Positions 35,726 through 46,219 of a DNA stretch of 64,000 bases are shown here, in pieces (position 1 is the first letter of the stretch; the number at the start of each line of letters is the position of its first letter). The stretch is from Chelonoidis abingdonii (taxonomy: Eukaryota > Chordata > Testudines > Testudinidae). The stretch covers positions 33,453,827 through 33,517,826 of the forward strand of contig NC_133770.1 in NCBI RefSeq assembly GCF_003597395.2. Reading direction: 5' to 3'. The position numbers were made by a program, and so were the translations under genes. The notes under the pieces were generated by a model. It was given only the letters and a program-made list of their open reading frames with translations. It searched no databases and was not told the origin of the DNA.

Positions 35726-35760
35726 TCACACCCTTTCAACTCTGGAGGGATCGTACATAT
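35726..35760 (-). CDS. JCAD: JCAD, terminal coding exon (11 codons and stop)
   Basis: This tiny terminal coding segment has an excellent acceptor, ggttttcttgtcttgcatttttcag|at (AG at 35762-35761). The donor of the central exon leaves one base, g; with at from here it makes Asp1346. The frame then reads MYDPSRVERV and stops at TGA 35728-35726. The joined protein is 1356 residues, close to the 1359 of human JCAD as I remember it. The C-terminus ERV fits the class III PDZ ligand pattern (acidic-x-hydrophobic); its use is inference. The exon was found by testing acceptors for phase, and no other exon was seen. The main alternative is that the donor at 42480 is not used and translation runs 33 more residues into the intron. 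Confidence 0.8.
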
Positions 35761-36043
35761 CTGAAAAATGCAAGACAAGAAAACCATGAGTGATGGGTTC
35801 TGAAATCTACTCAAGTTTAGTACATGCAGCTGGCAAGAGAAATAAGACCCTGTTTTCTTAATTTAGAAGTACAGAAAAACCCTCAAACACACTATTCTTT
35901 TACAAAAAGTCAATTTAAAAATTGAATAGTTAACTTGCAATTATTCTTTTTTTATACTGTGTGGGAGAATTCAGTGCTGGGGCTGGACTGAGAGCCCTGG
36001 AGATGCAAGTTCCTGACTAGAGCATGATTCCTGTCCCATTAGG

Positions 36044-36150
36044 CCTGATTCTGATCTCACTTATACTAGTGCGATTTGGGAGTAACTCCACTGAAGTCAA
36101 TGGAACTACACCAGTGTAGAACTTGTGTAGATGAGATCAGTATCAGACCC
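36044..36150. repeat. Short palindromic repeat (GATTCTGATCTCACTTA)
   Basis: 'gattctgatctcacttatactag' at the left and 'gtagatgagatcagtatcag' at the right are inverted, with 'ggagtaactccactgaagtcaatgg' between. A second copy is at 57745-57815. Confidence 0.65.
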
Positions 36151-36534
36151 ACCAACTAGAAAAGGACTTTCGCTATTTTGCCGTTGAACTGAGTGGGGCC
36201 AGGACTTGGCCCCTAAGGGTGTGTGTATACTGCAGCTGGGAGTGAACCTGCCAGCCTAGGTGGACAGATTCCGCTAGCAGGGCTCACACTAGCACGCTAC
36301 ATAAAGCGGTATGAACATTGCTGAACTAGAGGTGGCTTGGGCTGGCCACCTGAACTTGGACCCAGGGGATAAGGTGACCTCGAGCTTGGGTGGGCCCAAG
36401 CCTCCTCCGGTGCCACAACGGCCACATTGCTATTTTTAGCCTGCTAGCGCAAGTTTGTCTGCCCCAGCTGGGAGGCTCACTCTGAGCTGCGGCACAGACG
36501 TATCTTAATACTGCAGAGCAAAGCAGCGGCAGCC

Positions 36535-36770
36535 AGGGTCGGCGTTTCCATTTAGGCGACCTAGGCGGTTGCCTAGGGCACCAGGATGTGGGAGGGTGGC
36601 AGACTGCTCTGGTGGACCTCCTGCAGGCGTGCCTGCGGACAGTCCGCTAGTCCTGCGGCTCCGGTGGAGCTTCCGCAGGCACGCCTGCAGCAGGTCCACT
36701 GGAGCCGCGGGACCGGCAAGTCAGCCCTGTGCCTAGGACGCCAAAAACCCTAGCGCCGCTCCTGGGGGCA
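36535..36770 (+). repeat. GC-rich CCATTTAGG-family repeat, copy 3
   Basis: It has 'ccatttaggcgacctaggcggttgcctagggcaccagga' at the left and 'gtgcctaggacgccaaaaaccctagcgccgctcc' at the right. The interior consists of alternating ~60-bp units with 'gcaggcgtgcctgcgg' and 'gcaggcacgcctgcag'. It is the shortest copy and lies 775 bp upstream of the JCAD terminal exon. Confidence 0.75.
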
Positions 36771-37195
36771 GCGTACACCTCCCGGCAATGTGTCTCCACT
36801 CAGACCCATATGACCATTTTATAAGGTGGGGATACAGCTCTGTCTTCATTTTTCAGCACTCAGTGTCTCCTGTACTCGGCAGAGTAATGTATTTGCATTA
36901 AACGCTTATGTTGCAAAGAGAGGCTGTGTTACATCACTGTGGCCAGGCTATCTTCCTCCAGCGTGCAAAACTCCAGGCCATGGTTTTCAGTTATTTTGTG
37001 TGAACAGACTGCTAGACAAAAGATGTGATTATTATTAAAGAAAATCAGCCCTATGCTTTGGTGAATGCAACAAGTAAACAAATAGCATCATTACCAGATT
37101 ATACCCATTTTTCTAGCTAAAAATACACAAAAGCTGGTCTATTATATTTTCAGCGGGTTTCAAACTGAAGCTCTTACTCAGGTTCTGATCATGTA

Positions 37196-37470
37196 AGGGC
37201 TTGTCTACACTGCGACATTGTCAACAAAACTTGTGTCTTTCACGGGGGGGGGGTTGTAAGTACTCGCGAAAGACAAAAGTTTTGCTGACGCAAACAGTGT
37301 GAATGCGGCTTTGTCAGCAGGAATGCTCCCCTGCCGATAAAGCTCATACTGCTCGTGGGGCTGGAAGTATTTTGACGACAAAATACCGATAGAGAGTTCA
37401 CACATGCTGACTTTTAGCGACAAGTTGACACAGTCTTATCGCTAAAAGCTGCATAGTGTAGACAAGCCCT
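37196..37470. mobile_element. MITE with AGGGCTTGTCTACACT ends
   Basis: The left end 'agggcttgtctacact' and the right end 'agtgtagacaagccct' are a perfect 16-bp inverted repeat. Internal 'gcgaaagacaaaagttttgctgac' and the left 'gtcaacaaaacttgtgtctttc' are also inverted. It is non-coding and lies in a JCAD intron. Confidence 0.88.
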
Positions 37471-39119
37471 TTTACATGCAAGCAAATATCTGCATCATCC
37501 CATGCATATTAGCTTGCAGTCCTGGGGTAGGACTGCACTTAAAGTCAGTGGGATGTGTGCATCTAAATCACTTAGGTCCTTGAAAACCACACTCATAGTC
37601 GGTGGTCGTGCAACTCCCCCACTGCAGTGCCTGATCCCACAAACACTGGTGCATGTCAGTAACTTTACTCGTGTGTGTACAGGAATGACTATGCAGATTT
37701 ACTCATACGCACAAGTGCTTGCAGGATCAAGGCCTAAATCAATGGAAAGTTTTCCCAAGTAAGAACTTCTGGATTTGACTCCATGTAAAGATTATAAGAA
37801 TAAACATTCCTTGCAGCTGACAGATTGGTGTCATATCATTTTTTCTCCTCTCTTGCCACTCTCTTTCTCCCTCCCTGAGTATTTACAGGGCAATCAATAA
37901 AGGAAACATTGTCAGCAACTGATATATTTTAGAAAATGTATCAGTCTCCTTCTTCTGACAGAGTCCAAACGTTTGTATTAACAGACAACATGGGTCACAG
38001 TCAATAGATGAATACTGTTAGAACCACTGTAGTCTAAAAGACATTGACGCATGCATCTAAGCCCTATGGATCAATCGTGTGGGAAGAACCCACGAGGTAT
38101 GGGCACTTTACCCCATGTAATTTTTTTTCACCATTTATATATACCCAGCCTTTTGGTTGTAGGAACTACGCTTTGTAGGAGGACATTAAGACAAATCTAG
38201 AAAGGAATTCACATTTTTCAATCATGGCTCTCTCAAAATGCCAGAGGTGCTGAACACTTGCTACGCCCATCAACTCCCAAGACAGCTGCAAGTGCGCAGG
38301 CCTGTGACAATCAGGGCACAGAATGGTGGAAGCTCCTCCAGCCTGAAGACTATTTATTCTCTGAAAAGGTACTCACGCTTTCAGCCCTCTGAACTGAAGT
38401 CAAATGAATTAGGGCAAGATTCTGCCTGGTGTACGAGGGGCAGCAAAAGGACTGGGTTGCGGCTGGACTCTCCAGGGAGAATTTTGGCTGTGTCATAGAG
38501 CTGGCAGGCAGGTTGGGGGAGCAGATGCTAGAGTAGCAGATCTGCTACCTTGGGACGGTGCAGCATGCTCCCCCTCAGCACCCAGCCAGTGCAGCGCCTG
38601 GGACTGTTGACTCTGCCCACAGACAGCTAACAACCATGGAGGGCATTAACAGGGAACAGGCACTTCCCTTCCCAGTGGAATCCTGGCTGGTCCCTGTCCA
38701 GAGCTTCTTCCACCTTCCCCACTGTAAACACATGCAGGAATTGAACAGACTGTGGCTCTTGAGTTGCAGGTTTGTAAATGTCCAACTTTTCATCAAATTT
38801 GGATGCAGACTATCACTGTCTTGCTGTCTCTGCTCCTAGGAGCCTATTCATGCATGACAGACTGATGTGCCCAACAGGCTCTGAGCACACTCAACCAAAT
38901 TCACTGAAGTGGGTGGGGTTACACCAAGGATGAAATGAGCTGGTTGAATGTTTTATTTCATGAGACAGGCTCATGTAATCTAAGCCAGTTTGTACTATTG
39001 CCCTCCTGCTTACTACTTAGGAATACACTGCACTTCAGTAGCTCCTCCCACCAGATGGATCTCAAAGCACTCACCGCCATTAGGGAATAAAGCCAGATCC
39101 CCCCTGCTGGGTGGGTGAC

Positions 39120-39235
39120 TAATTAGCACCAGCACTTCACAGAAGTTAAGTGACTTGCCCATGGCCACAATGGCATTTCCACAGCTGAAGAGGGACCTAA
39201 GATCAAGTCTCCTGATTCCCAGCCCTGGCTTTTAA
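39120..39235 (-). repeat. MIR-type fragment, antisense
   Basis: The segment 'cacttcacagaagttaagtgacttgcccatggccacaatgg' is the reversed MIR core, followed by the degraded SINE head. Confidence 0.6.
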
Positions 39236-40136
39236 CTCTGACTTTTCTTCCTCACATCTGACAACAAAAATCCCAAAAGTCCCCCCCGCCCACATCCCCT
39301 CAGTTAGATAGCTCATTAGCTTACTGCATAAAACAACTAATTAGCAAGACCAACATACTAAGGAGGAAATCCTCGTCCCACTGCAGTCACTGGTAAAACT
39401 CCCACTGACATCAATGAGACCGGGAACTCACCCAAATACTTGCAGCCCAGTAATTACAATTGGCCCTAAAGCCACTGTGTGGGGGGGTGGCGGCGGCGGC
39501 TGGGAGGGATGGAAAGGCGGGGTTATGGGTGCACACTGGACAATGGAATAAAAACTTGAAAGGTAAAAGATTTCAATTTCAAGGTTCCAAGATAATTATT
39601 ATAAACAGTGGGGAAGAATTGTTTTTTTGAATTGTGTAAAATATTTTTACAGTGTCCTTTGAAGACAATGGCATTGATTTATTCCCATTCATTCAAAATA
39701 AAGTGAAACCTGTCTTAAGGATGCACTCAAAAAACAAAATCAGCAGCTTAAGAAGTGATCTTTTAATAATGGTGGAGCAGAAATGTACTCGTGTGTTTGG
39801 GAATACATTAGGGTGGTCTGTTACAATGGTAATTTGCATAATAAGGGGTTGTCTCTTGTACAGTGTTTCATATTAACTCCAACTCCCTCATTTAAAAATA
39901 ACTGGTGCGTTTGACAAGTTACTGTATAAAAATAGCAAGACAAGGCTTTGGATGAGAATCTCTGTTTGCTGATTCCTCTAGCCTTGGTGATTGACCTAGT
40001 CTGAAACTACGATAGACATCAGGCTTTTCCAGTCCAAATTGCATGACACTTCGGCTCTTTTCTGTAAAACTCTGCTGGATGCATAGTGAGTCCTTACACC
40101 ACCTCCCCATTCCAGTCTACCCTCTTACTAGACATA

Positions 40137-40512
40137 CAGTAGAACCTCAGGGTTACAAACACCAGAGTTACCAGCTGAGCGGTGAGCCACACTCCTCATT
40201 CGGAACCGGAAGTAAACAATCAAGCAGCAGCAGAGACCAAAACATTAAAAATAAAAATAAAGGACTGTGCTGAACTACTAAAAAAAGGAAAAGTTTGAAA
40301 AAAAGATTTGACAAGTAGGGAAAGTATTTCTGCACTTGTTTCATTTAAATTAAGATGGTTAAAAGCAGCATTTTTCTTCTGCATAGTATTGTTTCAAAGC
40401 TGTATTAAGTCAATGTTCAGTTGTAAACTTGTGAACGAACAACCATGACATTTTGTTCAGAGTTAGGAACAACCTCCATTCCTGAGGTGTTCGTAACTCG
40501 GAGGTTGTACTG
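40137..40512. mobile_element. Tigger-like (Tc1/mariner) MITE
   Basis: The left end CAGTAGAACCTCAGGGTTACAAACACC and the right end 'ggtgttcgtaactcggaggttgtactg' are inverted copies. It is flanked by TA on both sides (40135-40136 and 40513-40514), as for the Tc1/mariner superfamily. The 376-bp interior is non-coding. Confidence 0.88.
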
Positions 40513-40939
40513 TAGGCCATCATGGGACTTGGGTGGTGTGGGATAGCAGAGAAGGCAAAGCATGAAGCCTCTCTACAAGACTTAGTTTTATCCTCCAGAC
40601 TATACCTCAGAGGCCAAGACCTGAGATTTTCTGCGTCACTTGTATCCATATTTGGGCGTGAACAAGTTAAGTGTTTTGAGGACGGGAGGATGCTGGTGGA
40701 GGCAGTTCCTTCCCAACCCCTGAGCACTATGCCCTGTAGTATAAGACTTGATTAAGGGGAAATGAAGATCAAATTCTATCCAGTTGTGGGAAATGCTGTT
40801 ACAGCTGCAAAGGAGCAAAATTCCTCTCTGTGCTCTGTTGAAGTGGCATTATCCCCACCAAGGAAGGCTGTACCTAGATGGGAACAAACTGTACAATTCA
40901 GCAATAGAGGTCAATTCAGCTCTGATAAACCAGGGCACT

Positions 40940-41083
40940 TTAGACTGGAAGCTCTTTGGGCCAGGGGCTGGTTTTTTTGTTCTGTGATTGGACAGTGCCT
41001 AGCACAATGGGGTCCTGGAAAACCACTGGAGCTCTGAGGCATTATAGTAATATAAATAAATAAATAAATAAATAAATAAATCA
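40940..41083 (+). repeat. MIR3-like SINE with a TAAA tail
   Basis: The segment 'tagactggaagctctttgggccaggggctgg', then 'gacagtgcctagcacaatggggtcctgg', is followed by a run of about eight AAAT units at 41050-41083. This is the plus-strand form of the tail seen reversed at 3130-3230. Confidence 0.7.
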
Positions 41084-42479
41084 TAACGTCTGATTTGATA
41101 CATCCCTGCAGCAGTGTACACTAGAAGGGCTCCTAGGGAGTCTCAGCTGCTGCTCTCATGCCCAGCAGAAAGTCTCAAGGGAGTAAGACACAGGAAACAA
41201 CTATGAGGCACAGTAGGCCTGGCTAGTGCAGGGAAGTTGAATTTGCCTATACTGTGAATCTGAAGTGTACAGTATAGTTCAATGGGGAAGGAGAATCTGA
41301 GATGGAGGGGGCATGAAATGAAACAAAGATTAAGGCCTGAATGGTAGGAGCTGGGAGGGTTTCTGATGCTTACTTAGAATTCATGCAATTCACTCCAGGG
41401 TCTGGGGAGGGAACAAATAAAATCCCTTTAAAGTCTGGTTAAGTTAATCTCGGCTGCCCTACTGGAGATTTTTACAGAAATTTATAGTGACTGGGTTAAA
41501 CATGGATTGTGATTTTTTTGTGTTTGTGAATTTCCAGGTGGGTTTTCAGCTATTAGAGAGGAAGTGGGGGAAAACAAAAGAAACATTAAGTATTGAGTTA
41601 TCGACCTGCATAGCAAGTACCACGCATTTACTCTTTCTAAACAATTTAAAGTCTCTGAACACGTGCCATGCCTGATTTTATAAAGAGCTATTGCTACATT
41701 TCTCAAGGGTGCCCATTAATTTAATTAGCACATCACTATGTTCAAAATACCATATGTGAGAGTTGATCAATTCATGAGTTAACTTGGAGTTACTTAAGAA
41801 GCAGGCAAGACTATCCTTGACCCAAGGAGCGGAGGATTCCAAAGCATATGCTGAAAGATTCAGCCTCTTGTTCTCTCTGGGGATATCAGTTATCTGAAAC
41901 ATTTTGTATAATGTCTCATGAATATTATCTAGACAATTTCTACCCTGAACATTTAACCCTTTCCCTGTGGTTTCAGATTAGAATATAGCAGGTTTATAAG
42001 TATTTTTTATTTCTTCTCAGTTCTGATGTGTTCCTATCTATTGACTATAGAATCGGACTAGAATTGACTTTGAGAATAAAAAGCTGGATATTCATGGAAA
42101 GGGTGGGATCATAATGTGTGAGCGTAAAACCAGGACAGGTATTATGAAATTTCACTTTATTTTTGACACAGTCTTCTGAAACTGTTAGGTAATGGGGAAA
42201 GTCCTATAACTTTATGAATGAACTTCAGTAATCAGAACCCAAGTGGCTGCAATAACTTAGAGGATAATGGTCACTGCAAGAAAACTACAATTCTTTATTG
42301 ACAACTAATCCTTTTATAGCCTATTAAATTACTATACTATAGCAGCTGTAGTATATGGCAGTAGGTAAAACAGGAAGATTACTTCTTTTGAGGATACCAC
42401 AGGGGGAGTAGATGTACGTTTCCTATTAAAACAGAGCCCGACTGAATCTCAGATAGATAATGGTAAAACTGGGCCTTAC

Positions 42480-45400
42480 CTAAACAAAAATCTCGGTCAG
42501 CCTTCTTCTTGCCTATCGTAGTTACATGTCCATTTTCATCAAGCGAAATAATGCGCTTGGAAACAGCACCTGTGTGCACCATTTTGCGAGAGAGTTCATT
42601 ACTGCTGAGTGGCGCATAGCTTCCTCTCTCCTCTTGTACCCTTGATGGTTTCTCCTCATCTACATCCTCCCCTGAATCTGCACTCTTGATACTCAGACGC
42701 CGCATACGGGAAACCGAGTCAACCTCTTTCATTCGCACCAAACGATCCATGACTGTTCGGGTAGGAGGAGAGGCAAGTTTGCCTTGTAATGTCTCAATCA
42801 CTTTTGAGGTGCTTCTAACTTTTTTTTCCGAGCTTGGAACGATCACGTTTCTTTCAGCAAGTTCATGCGTAACAGACTTGCAAGGCAGGTCTGGATCCTC
42901 ATCTTGCCTGTTGAGACCCGCATGCTGTTCAAAACCTCGTTCAGTTACCAGAGTTTTAGATCTGGCTTCTTGGTCAGTGCTCTGGTATTCACCAGTCCAA
43001 AATGGAAAGTCTCTCCCTCCAACAAAGAGAGAACTTTCTGTCCAGCCACACTTTCGTCTGCCCTCATAAGAGCTGTCTTTTGTTTCTACTTTGTCACGTA
43101 CTGTTCTCCCTACTGGAAATTCGGGATCCTGGCCTCTATTTGCAAGGCTGGTGTATTGGAGGCCGCCAGTTCTGTCCCCAGGAATTAGAGACTCCACTGC
43201 TACCTCTATACCCAGAATCCTTGCAGCTCTTGCCTGCAGTGACTCATTTTGGGGGATCTCCATCAGATTTGCATTAGAAGAAAAATCAGAGTTGTTAGCA
43301 GCTGGGTCGGGGTCAATATCCAGTCCCACAGACCTCAAATCTGGCTCAGAATGACCTTGATTTCTATTAGTTAAAGACAGTCTTACTATAGATCCTCTCT
43401 CTAAAGGTTTATCACTCCTGGGAATTGCGCTTTTGTTCCGTTTTACAAAATCTAACATATTAGCTATGTAATTTCTGTCTTCTTTTGTCTCCTTTAAGTC
43501 CGTATGATTGAATGGATTACTCTGATTTGCATTACTTGGACTACTGGACAAAACTCGGTTGACTGGGCCTGAACTTGCTCCTTGTTTGTTTGTTCTGTTC
43601 TTGGCTTCCTGCTTCCTTATTTCTGTTATCACACTTCCATCTGCCGGCTTAAACAAACTACTGCTCTCTTTTGCATTCAAGGAGCTTTGTGATCCAACAC
43701 AGATATGTGGATCATCAGACTTAAGCTCTGTACTCCAACTTTCAGACTTACTTTTAACTCTTCCTTGTTTAAATATAGGAACTTCTGGTACCACAGTTTT
43801 TAGCTGCTTACAAGGTCTGAGTTCCTGGGTTGATTCATCAGTTCTGGAGGTCCCTATCTTTGTAGGAACACAGTCCTGCTTTGTTCCCTCACTCTCTGCA
43901 CCATCTTCACTACTAGTGCTTTCTTCCTGTTCTTGGAGCTCCTTGTTAAAACTTTCTAACTCACTTATTGCATCCCAGGGACGGCGACCGACAGGTTTCA
44001 AGAGAAACTGACCAAATAGTTCTTTACTCTTGCAGGGAGCACTTGCTTCGCCCTTGACCACATCACCCCTGGGAATTGTGCCAGTTTCCCTTTCCTGGGT
44101 AGGCATGGCTGTGCAGGACCCATAAGGCTGGCTCTGGTATGCCTTTGGTGAATGTACCTGAATTACAGAGGTGGCAGTCCTTGAAAATGCACTATTGCTG
44201 GATGGACTGAGGTTCATCTGACCTTTCATACTGTATGTATTCTGCCTACATTTTCTGTCATGGGGGGATAAACCTGCCTCTTCTGACCCAACCAAAGATG
44301 CTGCACAGGCTAAGAATTTTGGAGCCATCAGTTTATTATTTGGTTCACCAGGTTTTATACCATGGAAAAATTGTGAGTTTTTAGGGTCTTCAGTGAAACA
44401 GGTCTGTGTTTGCTGGTCTTTGTACTGATCGCCTGGCCAAGAGCCAGAGTATTTGAGTTCCCTGTGTTTTCTAGGCTGAGTAAATCTGAGGTCATTCATT
44501 TGTTTGAACTCCTCTGGTTTCCACAGCTCTTGTTTTTGTAACTCAGTTTTATTGGTCATGCTTCCTGTGAGAGCTTGTAACTCCAAGTCAGTGGAAGACA
44601 TACTTAAAAGACTTTGTTCTTGCAAAGCTCCATTGTTATCAAATTCATTCTTCTTATCAGGGCTCTGTGTTAAGTTATTGTTCCTATCAGTATCTGGCAG
44701 ATTTGATTCAGATTTAACTGGGATGGACACCAAACAAAATATAGTTTCATTCATTTTTTTCTTTGAACTCTTTTTGCTCTGCATCCCAGTTCCAGGTTCA
44801 AACTTTTTTACTCTAGTAACAGTCTCACAGGTGCTATCCATATGTGGGTTTCTTACAGAAAGGTTGCCCTTTGTGTACTCCTGATTAGTTTCATTTTCAA
44901 GGGGGTGATTATCTGTGTCACCACTGTCTCTTTGGTCAGGCAGGGCCCAGTTTTCCTGATCTCTGTTGGATGCTGCCAACCACCTGTTGCAAAGTGTGGT
45001 GCCGTCAGGCGTTCTCTCACCCTTTACAGTATTTAGTAAGTTTGATGGATCCAAAAAGGCACTATTGTATTGTAGTTCGATAGTTCTCTCCTGCAAAGCA
45101 GGATTGGTCCTACGTGTATTTTCAGTGTGTTTAGTGTTGTCCTGGTGGCTCTCGGGATGTGCTATTTTAATATGCCGTATTCGAGGATCATCAAAAGGAA
45201 TATACTGAATGGAATTCAGGTAGTCATCAGTGTGCCTGGAATGGCTTTGTTTTCCATGAAGAAGGTGGTCATCTTTGCAGTGTTCACCCCCAGTTTCCAA
45301 TGTGCTAGTGGAGGGTCGATGGCTGCTGAGGGTCCTCTCTACTGAATGCTGCTGACCGTTGTCAAAGCACAAGTCATAGTTAGGCACTTCATTGAGGGAA

Positions 45401-46219
45401 TGCTGATTCACACTTGGCTGAGGTGGGGACTTGTAAGATGGAGGTGGTATATAGACAGGGGGCTCTAAACCAGAGTCTGGAATGTAAATATCTTGCTTCG
45501 GCTCATTACCTTTGGCTAAATATGAAATGGGCTCATCTATTTGCTGGTGGTCCTGAAAGCCACTGGTTTCTACAGGTGCCCTCATCTGTCGGTGCAGTTC
45601 ATAGGATGGAGGTTTAAGGGGTCTGCCATACTTGGGCTTGGCCAGAGGAAGAAGGTGGCTTCCTGTTTCTCTGGGTTTTGTGAATTCCAAAGGCAGTCTG
45701 TTTTGGGGACCCGAGAATGCTTTAGTTCCACTTCGGAAGTGATGATTATTCACCAGGGAGGGTATTTCCACACACTTCAGGGTCTCTGGTGAAAGAACTC
45801 TTGGCAATGATTGTGATTTCCCTTTGTTATGGGAGCTAAGTACATTGTCTCCCAGGCTCAATGAGTACAGATCTTGAAGCAGTTTCTCTCTATCACCATC
45901 AGACATTTGTCTTCCTAATTTTTTAGGTTGTTTCCAGCTTTCTGTTCTTAAACTTTGCCATTTGTAATCACCAGGCACTTTCCAGGTCTCCTGCAAGCCA
46001 CTTCTTGTCACACTCTCTGTTCTTGCTCCGACCTCCAGCTGACTTTCTTTAGCATGTCTGTACACCTCATGGGGCGGTGCCAATCCTTTCATTTCAGAGT
46101 CTCCTTTGTCAGTGTAACCCAGAAACACACTAAAGTCTTGTCCTCTTCTTCTCCAGTAGGCCAGATCTTTATCAGTCTTGGGCCCCGAAGACCATGCTAA
46201 CAGATGTCTGTCATAAAAC
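42480..46219 (-). CDS. JCAD: JCAD, large central coding exon (codon 99 to the first base of codon 1346)
   Basis: A 3740-nt exon carries about 92 percent of JCAD. The acceptor is tttcttttgcag|g (AG at 46221-46220) and the donor is TTTAG|GTAAGG (GT at 42479-42478). The open frame continues past both ends into intron, so the exon is shorter than the frame. The product is hydrophilic, Ser/Gln/Glu rich and without a globular domain or membrane segment. Recognisable conserved blocks are LGRQMSDGD (about 200-208), PPSY (302-305), GLEPPVYIPPPSY (ending at 361, a second PPSY) and KMVHTGAVSKRIISLDENG (from 1311). PPxY motifs are ligands for WW domains; a WW partner here is inference. No stop or frameshift interrupts the frame, so the gene looks intact. 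Frames on the other strand across this exon are shadows. Confidence 0.95.

Larger units (their letters stand above)
35761..42479 (-). other. JCAD intron before the terminal exon (6719 bp)
   Basis: This GT-AG intron interrupts codon 1346 after its first base. From low to high coordinate it holds a short palindromic repeat (36044-36150), one copy of the GC-rich CCATTTAGG family (36535-36770), a MITE with matching ends (37196-37470), a MIR fragment (39120-39235), a Tigger-like MITE (40137-40512) and a MIR3-like SINE with a TAAA tail (40940-41083). The remainder, including 37480-39110 and 41090-42479, shows no coding signal that I can support. Confidence 0.8.

Noticed and set aside
43559..44011. 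150-codon plus-strand frame inside the JCAD exon
   Set aside because: It is the antisense shadow of a real, conserved minus-strand exon. Its composition (Leu/Ser/Cys-rich) is what reversed Gln/Glu/Ser codons give.
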